Shown here piece by piece: positions 1-7,107 of a stretch of DNA of 28,243 nucleotides. Both the position numbers and the translations under genes were made by a program. The first letter of the stretch is position 1; each line of letters begins with the position of its first letter. The DNA is from Bacteroidales bacterium UBA4243 (GTDB taxonomy: Bacteria; Bacteroidota; Bacteroidia; Bacteroidales; F082): the NCBI GenBank assembly GCA_002396205.1, contig DGXB01000070.1, positions 1 through 28,243 on the forward strand, read 5' to 3'. The notes beneath the pieces are model-generated. The model was not told the DNA's origin and did no database searches. It worked only from the letters and a program-made list of their open reading frames with translations.

Positions 1-591
1 AGCCCGCTGCTGCTGCCCATCACCCATGCCTACATCAAGATGCTGGGCGCGGAAGGCCTGCGCAAGGTCACGGAAATCGCCATCCTGAGCGCCAACTACA
101 TGTCGGCCCGGCTCATGCCCGAACTGAGAACGCTCTATACCGGTGCCACGGGCCGCGTGGCCCACGAGTGCATCATCGACCTGCGGGAATTCAAGGCCCT
201 CTACGGCGTGGACGCCACCGACGTGGCCAAACGCCTGATGGACTTCGGCTTCCATGCCCCGACCCTCTCCTTCCCGGTCCATGAGACCCTGATGATAGAG
301 CCCACGGAGAGCGAACCGCTGAGCGAAATCGACCGCTTCGTGGAAACCCTCAAGACCATCGTCGCGGAATGTGAGGACATCAAGGCCGGCCGGCTCGACG
401 CCGAGGACAACCCGCTCAGGATGGCCCCCCACACCGAAGACGAAGTCTGCGCCGACGAGTGGAAGCACCCCTACAGCCGTACGCAGGCTGCCTTCCCGCT
501 CCAGTGGATCCGCGAGAACAAACTCTGGCCTGCCGTCAGCCGCGTCGACAACGGCTACGGCGACCGCAACCTTGTAACCTCCGTAGAATAG
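1..591 (+). CDS. gcvP: Glycine dehydrogenase (P-protein), C-terminal part, cut by window start
   Basis: Carries the last 196 residues of the pyridoxal-phosphate glycine decarboxylase of the glycine cleavage system; this enzyme takes glycine, releases CO2 and passes the aminomethyl group to the lipoyl arm of GcvH in the cytoplasm. The frame is open from base 1, so the gene begins outside the window; family members are about 950 residues long. Conserved C-terminal motifs are visible: LLPITHAYIKMLGAEGL, GRVAHECIIDLR, KRLMDFGFHAPTLSFPV and MIEPTESE, followed by the DNPLRMAPHT and PYSRTQAAFPL segments. Codon use is strongly GC-biased (38 of 60 bases are G or C in 61-120), unlike genes after 1.9 kb. 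An outer-membrane protein gene follows after 19 bases on the same strand. Identification is secure; only the N-terminal part cannot be checked. Confidence 0.96.
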   Translation, partial: SPLLLPITHAYIKMLGAEGLRKVTEIAILSANYMSARLMPELRTLYTGATGRVAHECIIDLREFKALYGVDATDVAKRLMDFGFHAPTLSFPVHETLMIEPTESEPLSEIDRFVETLKTIVAECEDIKAGRLDAEDNPLRMAPHTEDEVCADEWKHPYSRTQAAFPLQWIRENKLWPAVSRVDNGYGDRNLVTSVE

Positions 592-610
592 TGCTTAACC
601 CTGCTGCAAT

Positions 611-1138
611 ATGAAAAAATTGGTTTTCGTCCTGGCAGCCGTGATCGGACTCTCGACCGCCGCCTCTGCTCAGGACAACAGTTTCGGTGTCCGTACGGGT
701 TACGGCGCCGCCTTCTCCACGGAACTGTCGTTCCAGCGTTTCGTCAGCGACATCAACCGTCTCGAGCTGGATCTGGGCATGCGTCTCAGGCATACCGCCA
801 TCCGCGACTACGGCAATGACGCGGAGAAAATCACCTACCCGGGCGGGGCCACGCTCACCGGCATCTACCAGTGGCACTGGTTCCTGGCCGGCGGCCTGGG
901 CGTGTACGGCGGACCCGGCGTCCAGGTCTCGCTGCCCTACTGGCAGCATTTCGGACTGGGCATCGGGGGCCAGGTGGGCATCGACTATCAGTTCAACGCG
1001 CCGTTCCAGGTTTCGCTCGACTTCCGCCCGATCTACAACGTGCTCGGTTACTTCAAAGGATTTCGCGAAGACGGGAATATCCGCATTGCCGGCGGCTTCG
1101 ACCCCAACTTCGCCTTCGCCCTGCGCTACGCTTTCTGA
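611..1138 (+). CDS. Small outer-membrane beta-barrel protein
   Basis: A 175-residue exported protein. Residues 1-21 form a Sec signal peptide (Lys-Lys, hydrophobic core, then ASAQ), with mature start near Gln21. The rest alternates polar and hydrophobic residues in short strands rich in Gly and aromatics, and it ends in Phe (LRYAF), the typical C-terminal signature of an outer-membrane barrel. Length suggests an 8-stranded barrel of the OmpA/OmpW or porin-like type. The specific family and any ligand are unknown to me. It follows gcvP by 19 bases and ends just before a strong hairpin terminator, so it may be read through from gcvP. GC content is high, like gcvP. The protein class is well supported by signal peptide and C-terminus; the function is not known. 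Confidence 0.85.
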   Translation: MKKLVFVLAAVIGLSTAASAQDNSFGVRTGYGAAFSTELSFQRFVSDINRLELDLGMRLRHTAIRDYGNDAEKITYPGGATLTGIYQWHWFLAGGLGVYGGPGVQVSLPYWQHFGLGIGGQVGIDYQFNAPFQVSLDFRPIYNVLGYFKGFREDGNIRIAGGFDPNFAFALRYAF

Positions 1139-1156
1139 CCCGGAAAAGCCTCTGAC

Positions 1157-1197
1157 GAAGAAGGAGTGACCCCCGAAAGTCACTCCTTCTTCTTTTT
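1157..1197 (+). terminator. Strong intrinsic terminator after the outer-membrane protein gene
   Basis: A perfect 14-base-pair stem (GAAGAAGGAGTGAC at 1157-1170 pairing with 1179-1192) encloses an 8-base loop and is followed by a T-rich run at 1193-1197. It lies 18 bases after the stop of the outer-membrane protein gene. Its right arm overlaps the last codons and stop of the convergent ribbon-helix-helix gene (1180-1344). Confidence 0.88.
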
Positions 1198-1344
1198 CCT
1201 TCCGGCACGCGCCAGCGCATCGTCGATGATCCACTGAAGCTGGCCGTTGGTGCTGCGGAATTCATCCGCAGCCCATCGTTCGACAGCTTCCAGCGCCGAT
1301 GCGTCGATGCGCAGCACGAAACTTCTGGTTCCTTCTTTCGCCAT
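1180..1344 (-). CDS. Ribbon-helix-helix (Arc-type) small DNA-binding protein
   Basis: A 54-residue protein read leftwards from ATG at 1344 to TGA at 1182-1180. The segment SFVLRIDASALEAVERWAAD followed by EFRSTNGQLQWIIDDALARA fits a short beta strand plus two helices, the Arc/MetJ ribbon-helix-helix fold; the tail is Lys-rich (KKKKE). The start is backed by a good ribosome binding site (GAGGAG, 6 bases before ATG), unusual for this phylum. It lies 15 bases downstream of the SPFH-derived gene on the same strand. From memory, Bacteroides genomes often place such an Arc-type gene right after an SPFH gene, so the pair is probably an operon. The final codons form part of a terminator stem for the opposite strand. 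DNA target and role are unknown. It is short but well supported by homology pattern, binding site and context. Confidence 0.85.
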   Translation of the reverse strand: MAKEGTRSFVLRIDASALEAVERWAADEFRSTNGQLQWIIDDALARAGRKKKKE

Positions 1345-1359
1345 CGCGTGCTCCTCAGA

Positions 1360-1701
1360 TCAATTATAGAGGGTTCCGGCATTGATGACCGGCTGGGCGT
1401 TGTCTTCCGAGCAGAGGACCACGAGCAAGTTGCTCACCATAGCAGCCTTGCGCTCTTCATCCAGATCGACGACGCCTTCGGCTTTCAGGTTGTCGAGGGC
1501 GAGCTTCACCAGGCCGACGGCCAGCAGGAGAACGAGCAGGAACGAGATGGCTATCGTCAGGCCGATGATCAGGTTGGCACGCGGCGAATCGACCGCATTG
1601 GAAATGATGAAGATGCCGGCCAGGATGAAGACCAGAATCAGGAAGAGGGATACGAACCCGCTGATTTTGAAGCCATTGAATTCAAATTCTTTTGTTTCCA
1701 T
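1360..1701 (-). pseudogene. SPFH/band-7 membrane protein with the central domain missing (in-frame deletion)
   Basis: A 113-residue frame starting METKEFEFNGFKISGF at 1701, preferred over an upstream ATG at 1806 because the promoter box lies between them. Two hydrophobic segments (about residues 16-34 and 42-62) look like the N-terminal anchor of a Bacteroidota SPFH protein. Immediately after VGLVKL the sequence continues as LALDNLKAEGVVDLDEERKA and ends NAGTLYN, which I recognise as the extreme C-terminus of the same family. The expected band-7 core, about 200 residues in full-length SPFH proteins of about 300, is absent while the frame is kept. Possible explanations are a genuine internal deletion at a short repeat, or an assembly collapse near 1499-1520. 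A ribbon-helix-helix gene follows. The family call is from memory; absence of the core is directly visible. Confidence 0.7.
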
Positions 1702-1734
1702 AGATGATATTATTTTGATATTATTTTGATGCTG

Positions 1735-1742
1735 CAAAGATA
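1735..1742 (-). promoter_or_regulatory. Bacteroidota -7 box for the SPFH-derived gene
   Basis: Reads TATCTTTG on the minus strand (TAnnTTTG consensus), 33 bases before the ATG at 1701. A TTG lies about 18 bases upstream as a possible -33 element. Confidence 0.65.
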
Positions 1743-1806
1743 CATTAATTTTGGAACATGCAAGAAAAAAATGCACTTTTTTGAAAAAAATTCCGACATT
1801 AAGCAC

Positions 1807-1814
1807 TATTTTTG
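1807..1814 (+). promoter_or_regulatory. Bacteroidota -7 box for the M48 protease gene
   Basis: TATTTTTG matches TAnnTTTG. A TTTG at 1780-1783 could be the -33 element, though its 23-base spacing is slightly long. The transcript would have a leader of about 90 bases, containing the degenerate repeat at 1850-1890. Confidence 0.6.
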
Positions 1815-1849
1815 CACGATTAAAGGATTACCATGGGCTAATGTCTCGC

Positions 1850-1890
1850 AGTCCCGCGTCACGAAGTCCCGTGTCCTAAGTCCTAAGTCA
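1850..1890. repeat. Short degenerate direct repeats in the leader of the M48 gene
   Basis: Several related units occur here: CAGTCCCGCGTC, GAAGTCCCGTGTC, and two exact copies of TCCTAAG at 1874-1887. Such slippage-prone repeats can change in number between strains. Function unknown; no protein is encoded. Confidence 0.5.
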
Positions 1891-1909
1891 AAATTAAAAC
1901 CTACTCAAT

Positions 1910-2833
1910 ATGAAGAAATTAGCAATTATCGGTGCAGTGATCGTAATGATGATGACCAGCTGCGCCTCAATGAAGGTGGTGGACCAAAGCGCCGCCGCCA
2001 ATGCCGGTGCAGCCGCTTTGCAAGCCCTGACCATCAGCGACTCGCAAATCAAGCAGTTGTGCAGTCAGTACATGGTGGAATCCGATGGACAAAACACGAT
2101 TTTGCCAGCAAGCAACGACTACACGAAACGTCTCGACCGCATCATGGCGCGTTTCAAGAACATCAGCGACTTGGACCTCAACTACAAAGTGTATCAGTCG
2201 AATACGGTGAACGCCTTTGCCAGTGGCGACGGTTCGGTGCGCGTCTACACCGGCCTGATGGATGTGATGAACGACGACGAGGTGTTTGCCGTCATCGGCC
2301 ACGAGTTGGGCCACCTTATTAATAAGGATGTGCGCGACGCCTACCGTGCCGCCTATTTGGTAGTGGCCGCCCGTTATGGCATTGCCGCCTACAGCCAAAC
2401 GGCGGGTGCCATCTCGCAAGGCTTCATTGGCGACCTCGGCCAGCAATTGGCACAAAACGCCTATTCGCGCAAGCAAGAGACCCAAGCCGACGAGACTGCT
2501 TTCCAGTTTTGCATCACCAATGGCGTCGACCCATACGCCATGTATCACGCGCTGAATGTGTTGGTCAGCCTTGAAGGCAACAGCGGCTCATCGAGCAAGA
2601 TAGCCGAGCTGATGTCGAGCCACCCCAACACCCAGAAACGCGCTGCCCATATCAAGCAGATGGCCGAGGCCGCCGGCTATAAGATGAACAAAAGCGGCTC
2701 CTCCAATAGTTCTTCGGGTGGCGGAAAAACATCGTCGGGAATCAAGCTCGGTGGCGGAAAAAGCGACAGCGGCAATTCCAGCTCGGGCAGCAACGGCTCG
2801 GGTGGAAAAGGAATTAAAATCGGGAAGAATTGA
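1910..2833 (+). CDS. M48-family metalloprotease lipoprotein
   Basis: A 307-residue zinc endopeptidase anchored in the membrane by lipid. The signal peptide ends in a lipobox with Cys18 (MTSC). The catalytic zinc site is HELGH at residues 131-135, and Glu190 in SRKQETQAD is the expected third ligand, so the active site is intact. Related proteins (LoiP/YcaL, BepA/HtpX-like) act in envelope protein quality control. The C-terminal 45 residues are a low-complexity Gly/Ser/Lys tail (SSSGGGKTSSG and similar) ending KGIKIGKN, probably a flexible linker. The gene has its own promoter at 1807. It converges on the response regulator gene, with a palindrome between them. The family assignment is firm; the physiological substrate is unknown. 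Confidence 0.93.
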   Translation: MKKLAIIGAVIVMMMTSCASMKVVDQSAAANAGAAALQALTISDSQIKQLCSQYMVESDGQNTILPASNDYTKRLDRIMARFKNISDLDLNYKVYQSNTVNAFASGDGSVRVYTGLMDVMNDDEVFAVIGHELGHLINKDVRDAYRAAYLVVAARYGIAAYSQTAGAISQGFIGDLGQQLAQNAYSRKQETQADETAFQFCITNGVDPYAMYHALNVLVSLEGNSGSSSKIAELMSSHPNTQKRAAHIKQMAEAAGYKMNKSGSSNSSSGGGKTSSGIKLGGGKSDSGNSSSGSNGSGGKGIKIGKN

Positions 2834-2839
2834 CGACTT

Positions 2840-2867
2840 GTAGAGACGTGCCATGGCGCGTCTCTAC
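2840..2867. repeat. GTAGAGAC palindrome, copy 1, between convergent genes
   Basis: A 28-base inverted repeat whose arms GTAGAGACGTGCC and GGCGCGTCTCTAC pair fully if one G-U pair is allowed. It fills the 34-base gap between the M48 protease stop (2833) and the response regulator stop (2868). A related element lies at 7108-7140. It may act as a bidirectional terminator or be a REP-like dispersed repeat; no T tract follows it. Confidence 0.75.
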
Positions 2868-3479
2868 TCATATTAGGTGACGTTCGATGGCTGTGCGCAC
2901 CAACGAAGCCGTGTTGTTGCAACCCATTTTCTGCCGCAAGTTTTTCGTGTAGCTGTGCACTGTCTCGAAAGCGAGGCACAAACGGTCGGCAATGCCCTTC
3001 ATTGTGCAGCCGTCGGCAAGCAAAGTCAAGATTTCACGCTCGCGCATCGTCAAAGTGGCGGGCGTTTCCTTTTCTTCGCAAAGGATGTGCCGCGCCTCAT
3101 CGCACAGAAATTGCTCGCCAGAGGCAACCGCTTCGATGGCTCCAAGCAGTTCATCGGCGCCTGCACTTTTGAACAAATAGCCATTGGCATCGTTATGCAA
3201 GGCACGATGGATGACGGAAGCCTCGGCAAACATGGTCAAGACGATGATTCGCAAGTCGGGTTGCAGCTGTCGCAACTGTGGGATGGCATCAATGCCGTCG
3301 CCGTCAGGCAGGGCCACGTCCAAAAGCAACACATCAGGCCTTAGATTTGGCAGCAACTCAGTAAGTTCGGCCAAAGTCGATGCCACTCCAAGCACTTGAG
3401 TGTCTGCGTTTTCATTGATTATCTTGGTCAGGCCATCCGTCACGATGCGGTGGTCGTCGGCGATTAACAAGGTTGTCAT
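2868..3479 (-). CDS. NarL/LuxR-family response regulator
   Basis: A 203-residue cytoplasmic transcription regulator. Residues 1-115 form a receiver domain with acidic pocket Asp8-Asp9, phospho-acceptor Asp54 (LLLDVALPDG), Thr82 and Lys104. Residues about 138-203 form a LuxR-type helix-turn-helix (TMREREILTLLADGCTMKGI, then the recognition helix AFETVHSYTKNLRQKMG). The gene lies 78 bases downstream of the TPR histidine kinase gene on the same strand, so it is almost certainly its partner. Target genes are not visible from the sequence; the divergent beta-helix lipoprotein at 5588 is one candidate by position only. It ends directly at the palindrome at 2840-2867. Family and pairing are well supported. 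Confidence 0.95.
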   Translation of the reverse strand: MTTLLIADDHRIVTDGLTKIINENADTQVLGVASTLAELTELLPNLRPDVLLLDVALPDGDGIDAIPQLRQLQPDLRIIVLTMFAEASVIHRALHNDANGYLFKSAGADELLGAIEAVASGEQFLCDEARHILCEEKETPATLTMREREILTLLADGCTMKGIADRLCLAFETVHSYTKNLRQKMGCNNTASLVRTAIERHLI

Positions 3480-3557
3480 TTCTTTTTTATCAAGAATTAG
3501 AGAATTTGAGATTATTTTGTTTTTATCTACTGAAAAACAGGGGAATTAGAGACAAAA

Positions 3558-5441
3558 TCACAAGTGATTTTTCGGGATTTCGATGTTGATTTCAGTGCCT
3601 TCGTCGGGTTTGGAATAAATGTCCATCCTACCGCCGATGGCTTCCAACCTTTCGCGGATGTTTCGCAACCCAGAGCCATCGCTTTCGAGGTAGATTTGCC
3701 CGTTGCCATTGTCGCTCACATTAATGGTCGTGGCTTCTTCATTCACAACAAGTTGCACATTGATATGTTCCGCGCCCGAACTTTTCACCGCATTGTTGAC
3801 CAATTCATGCACGATGCAATAGATAACTTCTTCGTTTTCAACCTGTCTATCGTCGCCATAAAACGCAAAATTGACTTTTTTCAATGTGTGGCAGAAATCG
3901 GACAAGGCCGTTTTCAGTCCATAGCGTTGCAACGCGTCGGGCAAAAGGTGGTGGGCCACGTTGCGCATTTCGCGGATGGCCTCATCGGTCAGCTTGGAAG
4001 CCTGGCTTTCAGGGATTACGTTCTGTTTTACCGCCGTCAAGAGGCCGCCCATGCGGTCGTGGAGGTCGCGGGCAATGCGGACGCGCTCGGCCAACTCGCC
4101 ATCGAGTTTGGCCTTCACCACCGCGTTTTTCTTGCTTTGCCGCACATTGCGCCATAGCAGGAAAAACAACAGCACAAGCAAAAGCAAGATGCAACCGACA
4201 AGAACAGAACCCGTTGTAAACCAACGTTTTTCTTTTTCCAACTGCTCGATAGCCGCCTGTTTCTTCTCCGTTTCGTAAAGCACCTCCATTTGCGACAGGC
4301 TCGACTGGTAGTTGGCCGTGGCAAACGCCTCCATGCCGTTGAATATCTTGGCTGCGCACTCCTTAACCTTTTGTGTCTCACCTAATTCCGCATAGATTTG
4401 GGTCAAATAGACATAGCTGCCCAAATCGTTGTAGGTCTCCTCCTCCCCTGCATTGATGGCCTTCCAAGCGTATTCCTCGGCTTTGCGCCATTGCTTGCGT
4501 TCCATCGCGATTTCGCAAACGGCGTTGTGAGCATCGCCCGCCGTCTCCGACCACGTCTCCTCCGTGACGCACTCCAACGCCTCGTTGACTAAAGTTTCCG
4601 CCTTTTCAACATCTTGGTAATGATTAAGTTGTATGCGAGCCATGGTCACGAGGGTGACAATATAGCTATCGCTCTCCTCGGCTTTGTGACGACCGTAATA
4701 GTCGTAACAATATTGCACGGCTTCCTCGGCCTTCGCTATGTCGTCCCGACCCAAATACAGCTTCGCCAAAACCTTTTGCGGCATGGCTATCAACAGCGAA
4801 TCGCCGGAGGCACGGGCCGCTTCCAACGACTTTAATTCGTTGAGCTCGGCCTCTTCTGCATTGCCCATGCTGTTATATAGCTCAGCCACATTGTGATAGA
4901 GTATCGCCGTCGACTCCATCCAACGGTATTTCTCGAAAATCGGCAAGGCCAACTGATAGTAATGGATTGCTAACTGCGCCTTGTCCTGCATGTTGTAGAC
5001 GTTGGCGATGGAGCCGTAAAGTGAACTCAGGTTGTCGTCGATGTCTTTCTCCGAGTAGCGTTTGTCGCCTTTCATCAACTCGGTCGCCGCCAAAGCCTCG
5101 TTGTAAAAAGCGATGGCTTTCTCGTAATCGTCACGGCCATAATGGTTTAAGCCCATGATACGCAAGGCATCGACACGGGCATTCAAGGCATCCATCTTGT
5201 AGGAAAGCTCCACGGCTTTTTGGGCATATCGTTCCGATTTTTCCCCATCGGTCTGCAAATAGCCCCACATCAAGTCGAGATAAGCCCGCATCAAGGCTTC
5301 GTCATTGGGCATCTTGCCGCTTTCGAGCACCCTTTCCAACGAGTCGGTTTTCCGGTTGCGGTGGTCGGAATACTGCGCCGAAGCCACCGAACAGAAAAGC
5401 AGAAACCATATTAATAAGGTATTTGAAATGTACTTCAACAT
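3558..5441 (-). CDS. TPR-containing sensor histidine kinase (HisKA_3 type)
   Basis: A 627-residue membrane sensor kinase. I start it at 5441 (MLKYISNTLLIWFLLF..ASAQ, a Sec signal peptide); an in-frame ATG 47 codons upstream gives a non-signal-like extension and would span the promoter. Residues about 45-390 are periplasmic TPR repeats. A coiled segment precedes one transmembrane helix at about 410-430. The cytoplasmic part has the HisKA_3 phosphorylation motif RIARDLHDRMGG with His461, then a HATPase domain with N box HELVNNAVKSS (546-556) and G boxes DNGNG (577-581) and GSGLRNIRERL. All key residues are present. The response regulator gene at 2868 follows and completes the two-component system. 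The signal sensed by the TPR domain is unknown. A -7 box ends only 4 bases before the ATG, so the mRNA may be leaderless. Confidence 0.93.
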   Translation of the reverse strand: MLKYISNTLLIWFLLFCSVASAQYSDHRNRKTDSLERVLESGKMPNDEALMRAYLDLMWGYLQTDGEKSERYAQKAVELSYKMDALNARVDALRIMGLNHYGRDDYEKAIAFYNEALAATELMKGDKRYSEKDIDDNLSSLYGSIANVYNMQDKAQLAIHYYQLALPIFEKYRWMESTAILYHNVAELYNSMGNAEEAELNELKSLEAARASGDSLLIAMPQKVLAKLYLGRDDIAKAEEAVQYCYDYYGRHKAEESDSYIVTLVTMARIQLNHYQDVEKAETLVNEALECVTEETWSETAGDAHNAVCEIAMERKQWRKAEEYAWKAINAGEEETYNDLGSYVYLTQIYAELGETQKVKECAAKIFNGMEAFATANYQSSLSQMEVLYETEKKQAAIEQLEKEKRWFTTGSVLVGCILLLLVLLFFLLWRNVRQSKKNAVVKAKLDGELAERVRIARDLHDRMGGLLTAVKQNVIPESQASKLTDEAIREMRNVAHHLLPDALQRYGLKTALSDFCHTLKKVNFAFYGDDRQVENEEVIYCIVHELVNNAVKSSGAEHINVQLVVNEEATTINVSDNGNGQIYLESDGSGLRNIRERLEAIGGRMDIYSKPDEGTEINIEIPKNHL

Positions 5442-5445
5442 GGCA

Positions 5446-5453
5446 CAAAAGTA
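5446..5453 (-). promoter_or_regulatory. -7 box for the histidine kinase gene, almost touching its ATG
   Basis: TACTTTTG on the minus strand, followed by TGCC and then the ATG at 5441. In this phylum transcription starts a few bases after the box, so the first transcribed base would lie at or next to the A of the start codon. Confidence 0.65.
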
Positions 5454-5551
5454 GACATTATTTGCCAAGAATTTCCAAAAGGGACGATTAATTTGCTCAA
5501 ACAGCGCAAAATACCCCCATTTGGGGAGTTGACGCAAATTGTTGAACCCTC

Positions 5552-5559
5552 TACTTTTG
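5552..5559 (+). promoter_or_regulatory. Bacteroidota promoter for the beta-helix lipoprotein gene
   Basis: TACTTTTG (TAnnTTTG) with a TTG at 5529-5531, spacing 20 bases, a good match to the phylum consensus. The ATG lies at 5588, giving a leader of roughly 25 bases. Confidence 0.72.
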
Positions 5560-5587
5560 CAATGACTAACCTTAAAATTCAACAGCT

Positions 5588-7096
5588 ATGAAGAAAATTT
5601 CAAGAATTTTGTCTATCATGTTGGCAATCACTGTTTTGCTTGCAGGTTGCCAAAAGAAGGATAGCAGCGAAAAGAAAATCTTGTCGTTCGCTTTTGTCTC
5701 ACCGTCGGTGCAAGCCGTCATCACCGAAAGTGCCAAGACCATCGTGGCCACCGTACCCGAGGGAACGGCTGTCACCTCGATGATTCCCATCATCACCGTG
5801 TCGGAAAAGGCCACGGTCAATCCCGCATCGGGCATTCCGATGGACTTCACCAACCCCGTCACTTACATCGTGACTGCTGAAGATGGCTCGCAAGCCTCTT
5901 ACATCGTGACCGTTACCTTCGGCAGCGGCGGAGGTGGTGGCGGCGGCGGAACCACCGACCCGACCGAGTTCAGCGGCAACATCGACGCCAACACCACTTG
6001 GCCCGACCTCGGCCTGCCCGTGGACTACATCGTTGACGGCAGGGTGGTCATCAACGGCAACGCCCTCCTCACCATCGAGCCTGGTGTGACCATCATGTTC
6101 ACTGGCACGAATGGCGCCATCGAAGTGGGTGAAAACGCGGGCCTGCGCATGGTGGGTACGGCTGACAAACCCATCAAATTCGTGGGGCCGGCCAACAACC
6201 CCAACAACGGCTCGTGGGAGCAAATCCGCGTCAACTCGAAACGCGCCGACAACGTTTGGGAGTATGTCGAATTCATCCGTGGCGGCTCCGACGATTATGT
6301 GTGGAACGCCGTGATTGACCTGCAAGGCGCCAAGGTGTCGATGAAAAACTGCACCATCGACGGCTCGCTCGGCTATGGCATCGACGTGGAATATGAAACC
6401 CGCTTCTTGGCTTTCGAAGGCAACACCATCAAGAACTGCGCCCAATACCCCATCGTGAGCGAAGACTGGATTGGCCTCCTCGACCTGAACGCCAACAACG
6501 CCTTCGAGAGCAACGGCCACAACTTCATCGACGCACTGTGCCGCGACATCAACATGGAGCAACATACCACGCTGAAAGCCATGCCCATACCTTATTATAT
6601 GGAGAGCGGCCTTTGGATTGAGGGCGGCTTCAAGCTCACCATCGAGCCAGGCACACAGATGTACTTCAAGAGCGGACAGAATGTCGATATGCAAGCTGCT
6701 GTCACTCTAATCGCCGATGGCACTGCCGACAAGCCCATCATCTTCCGTGGCATGGAAGACGAGAACAGCTACTGGCTGGGCATCAAGTATCACAGCACCA
6801 AAGAGGCCTCGGTGATGAACCATTGCCAGATCCTCAACTGCGGTGAGGACGATGCCTACTTCCACGGCGGCTGTCTTTGCATCTACGACGGCTCGCGCCT
6901 GACGCTCACCAACTGCACCATCGGCAAGAGCCTGTACTACGGCATCACCTTGGACGGCGTGGAGCTGTTTGACCGCATCACCCACAGCAACAACACTTTC
7001 GTCAATTGCGGCCACGGCAACGTGTGGCTCGAAGACGGCGGCGAATGGGACGGTGTGCAATACGAAGGCGGCCAGATTTTGAATGATTTGCCGTAA
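5588..7096 (+). CDS. Surface lipoprotein with Ig-like N-terminal domain and parallel beta-helix
   Basis: A 502-residue lipoprotein. Signal peptide with lipobox LLAGC, lipidated Cys21. Residues about 29-110 resemble the Ig-like, DUF5018-type domain found in Bacteroidetes surface lipoproteins (the ending TYIVTAEDGSQASYIVTV is characteristic). A run of eight glycines at 114-121 forms a linker. From about residue 125 onwards, repeated short beta turns with motifs such as NALLTIEPGVTIMF, GTADKPIKF, VSMKNCTIDGSLGYGIDV and LTLTNCTIGKSLYYGITL indicate a right-handed parallel beta-helix (pectate-lyase-like fold), seen in polysaccharide-binding or -degrading proteins and adhesins. I see no specific catalytic residues, so enzyme activity is not claimed. 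It is transcribed divergently from the two-component operon at 2868-5441 and ends in a palindrome. Class is firm, function unknown. Confidence 0.88.
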   Translation: MKKISRILSIMLAITVLLAGCQKKDSSEKKILSFAFVSPSVQAVITESAKTIVATVPEGTAVTSMIPIITVSEKATVNPASGIPMDFTNPVTYIVTAEDGSQASYIVTVTFGSGGGGGGGGTTDPTEFSGNIDANTTWPDLGLPVDYIVDGRVVINGNALLTIEPGVTIMFTGTNGAIEVGENAGLRMVGTADKPIKFVGPANNPNNGSWEQIRVNSKRADNVWEYVEFIRGGSDDYVWNAVIDLQGAKVSMKNCTIDGSLGYGIDVEYETRFLAFEGNTIKNCAQYPIVSEDWIGLLDLNANNAFESNGHNFIDALCRDINMEQHTTLKAMPIPYYMESGLWIEGGFKLTIEPGTQMYFKSGQNVDMQAAVTLIADGTADKPIIFRGMEDENSYWLGIKYHSTKEASVMNHCQILNCGEDDAYFHGGCLCIYDGSRLTLTNCTIGKSLYYGITLDGVELFDRITHSNNTFVNCGHGNVWLEDGGEWDGVQYEGGQILNDLP

Positions 7097-7107
7097 ACAT
7101 CAATCAA

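Noticed and set aside
5442..5582. 47-residue N-terminal extension of the histidine kinase
   Set aside because: The extension has no signal character and overlaps the promoter of the gene itself; the downstream Met begins a good signal peptide.
5927..5950. Eight-glycine codon run as a phase-variable tract
   Set aside because: Codons are mixed GGC, GGA and GGT, so there is no simple homopolymer or exact repeat that would slip easily; it reads as a plain linker.
5699..6694. 331-residue frame on the minus strand inside the beta-helix lipoprotein gene
   Set aside because: It is the opposite-strand shadow of a clearly real gene; its product is a low-complexity His/Val/Asp-rich chain without signal, domain or ribosome binding site.
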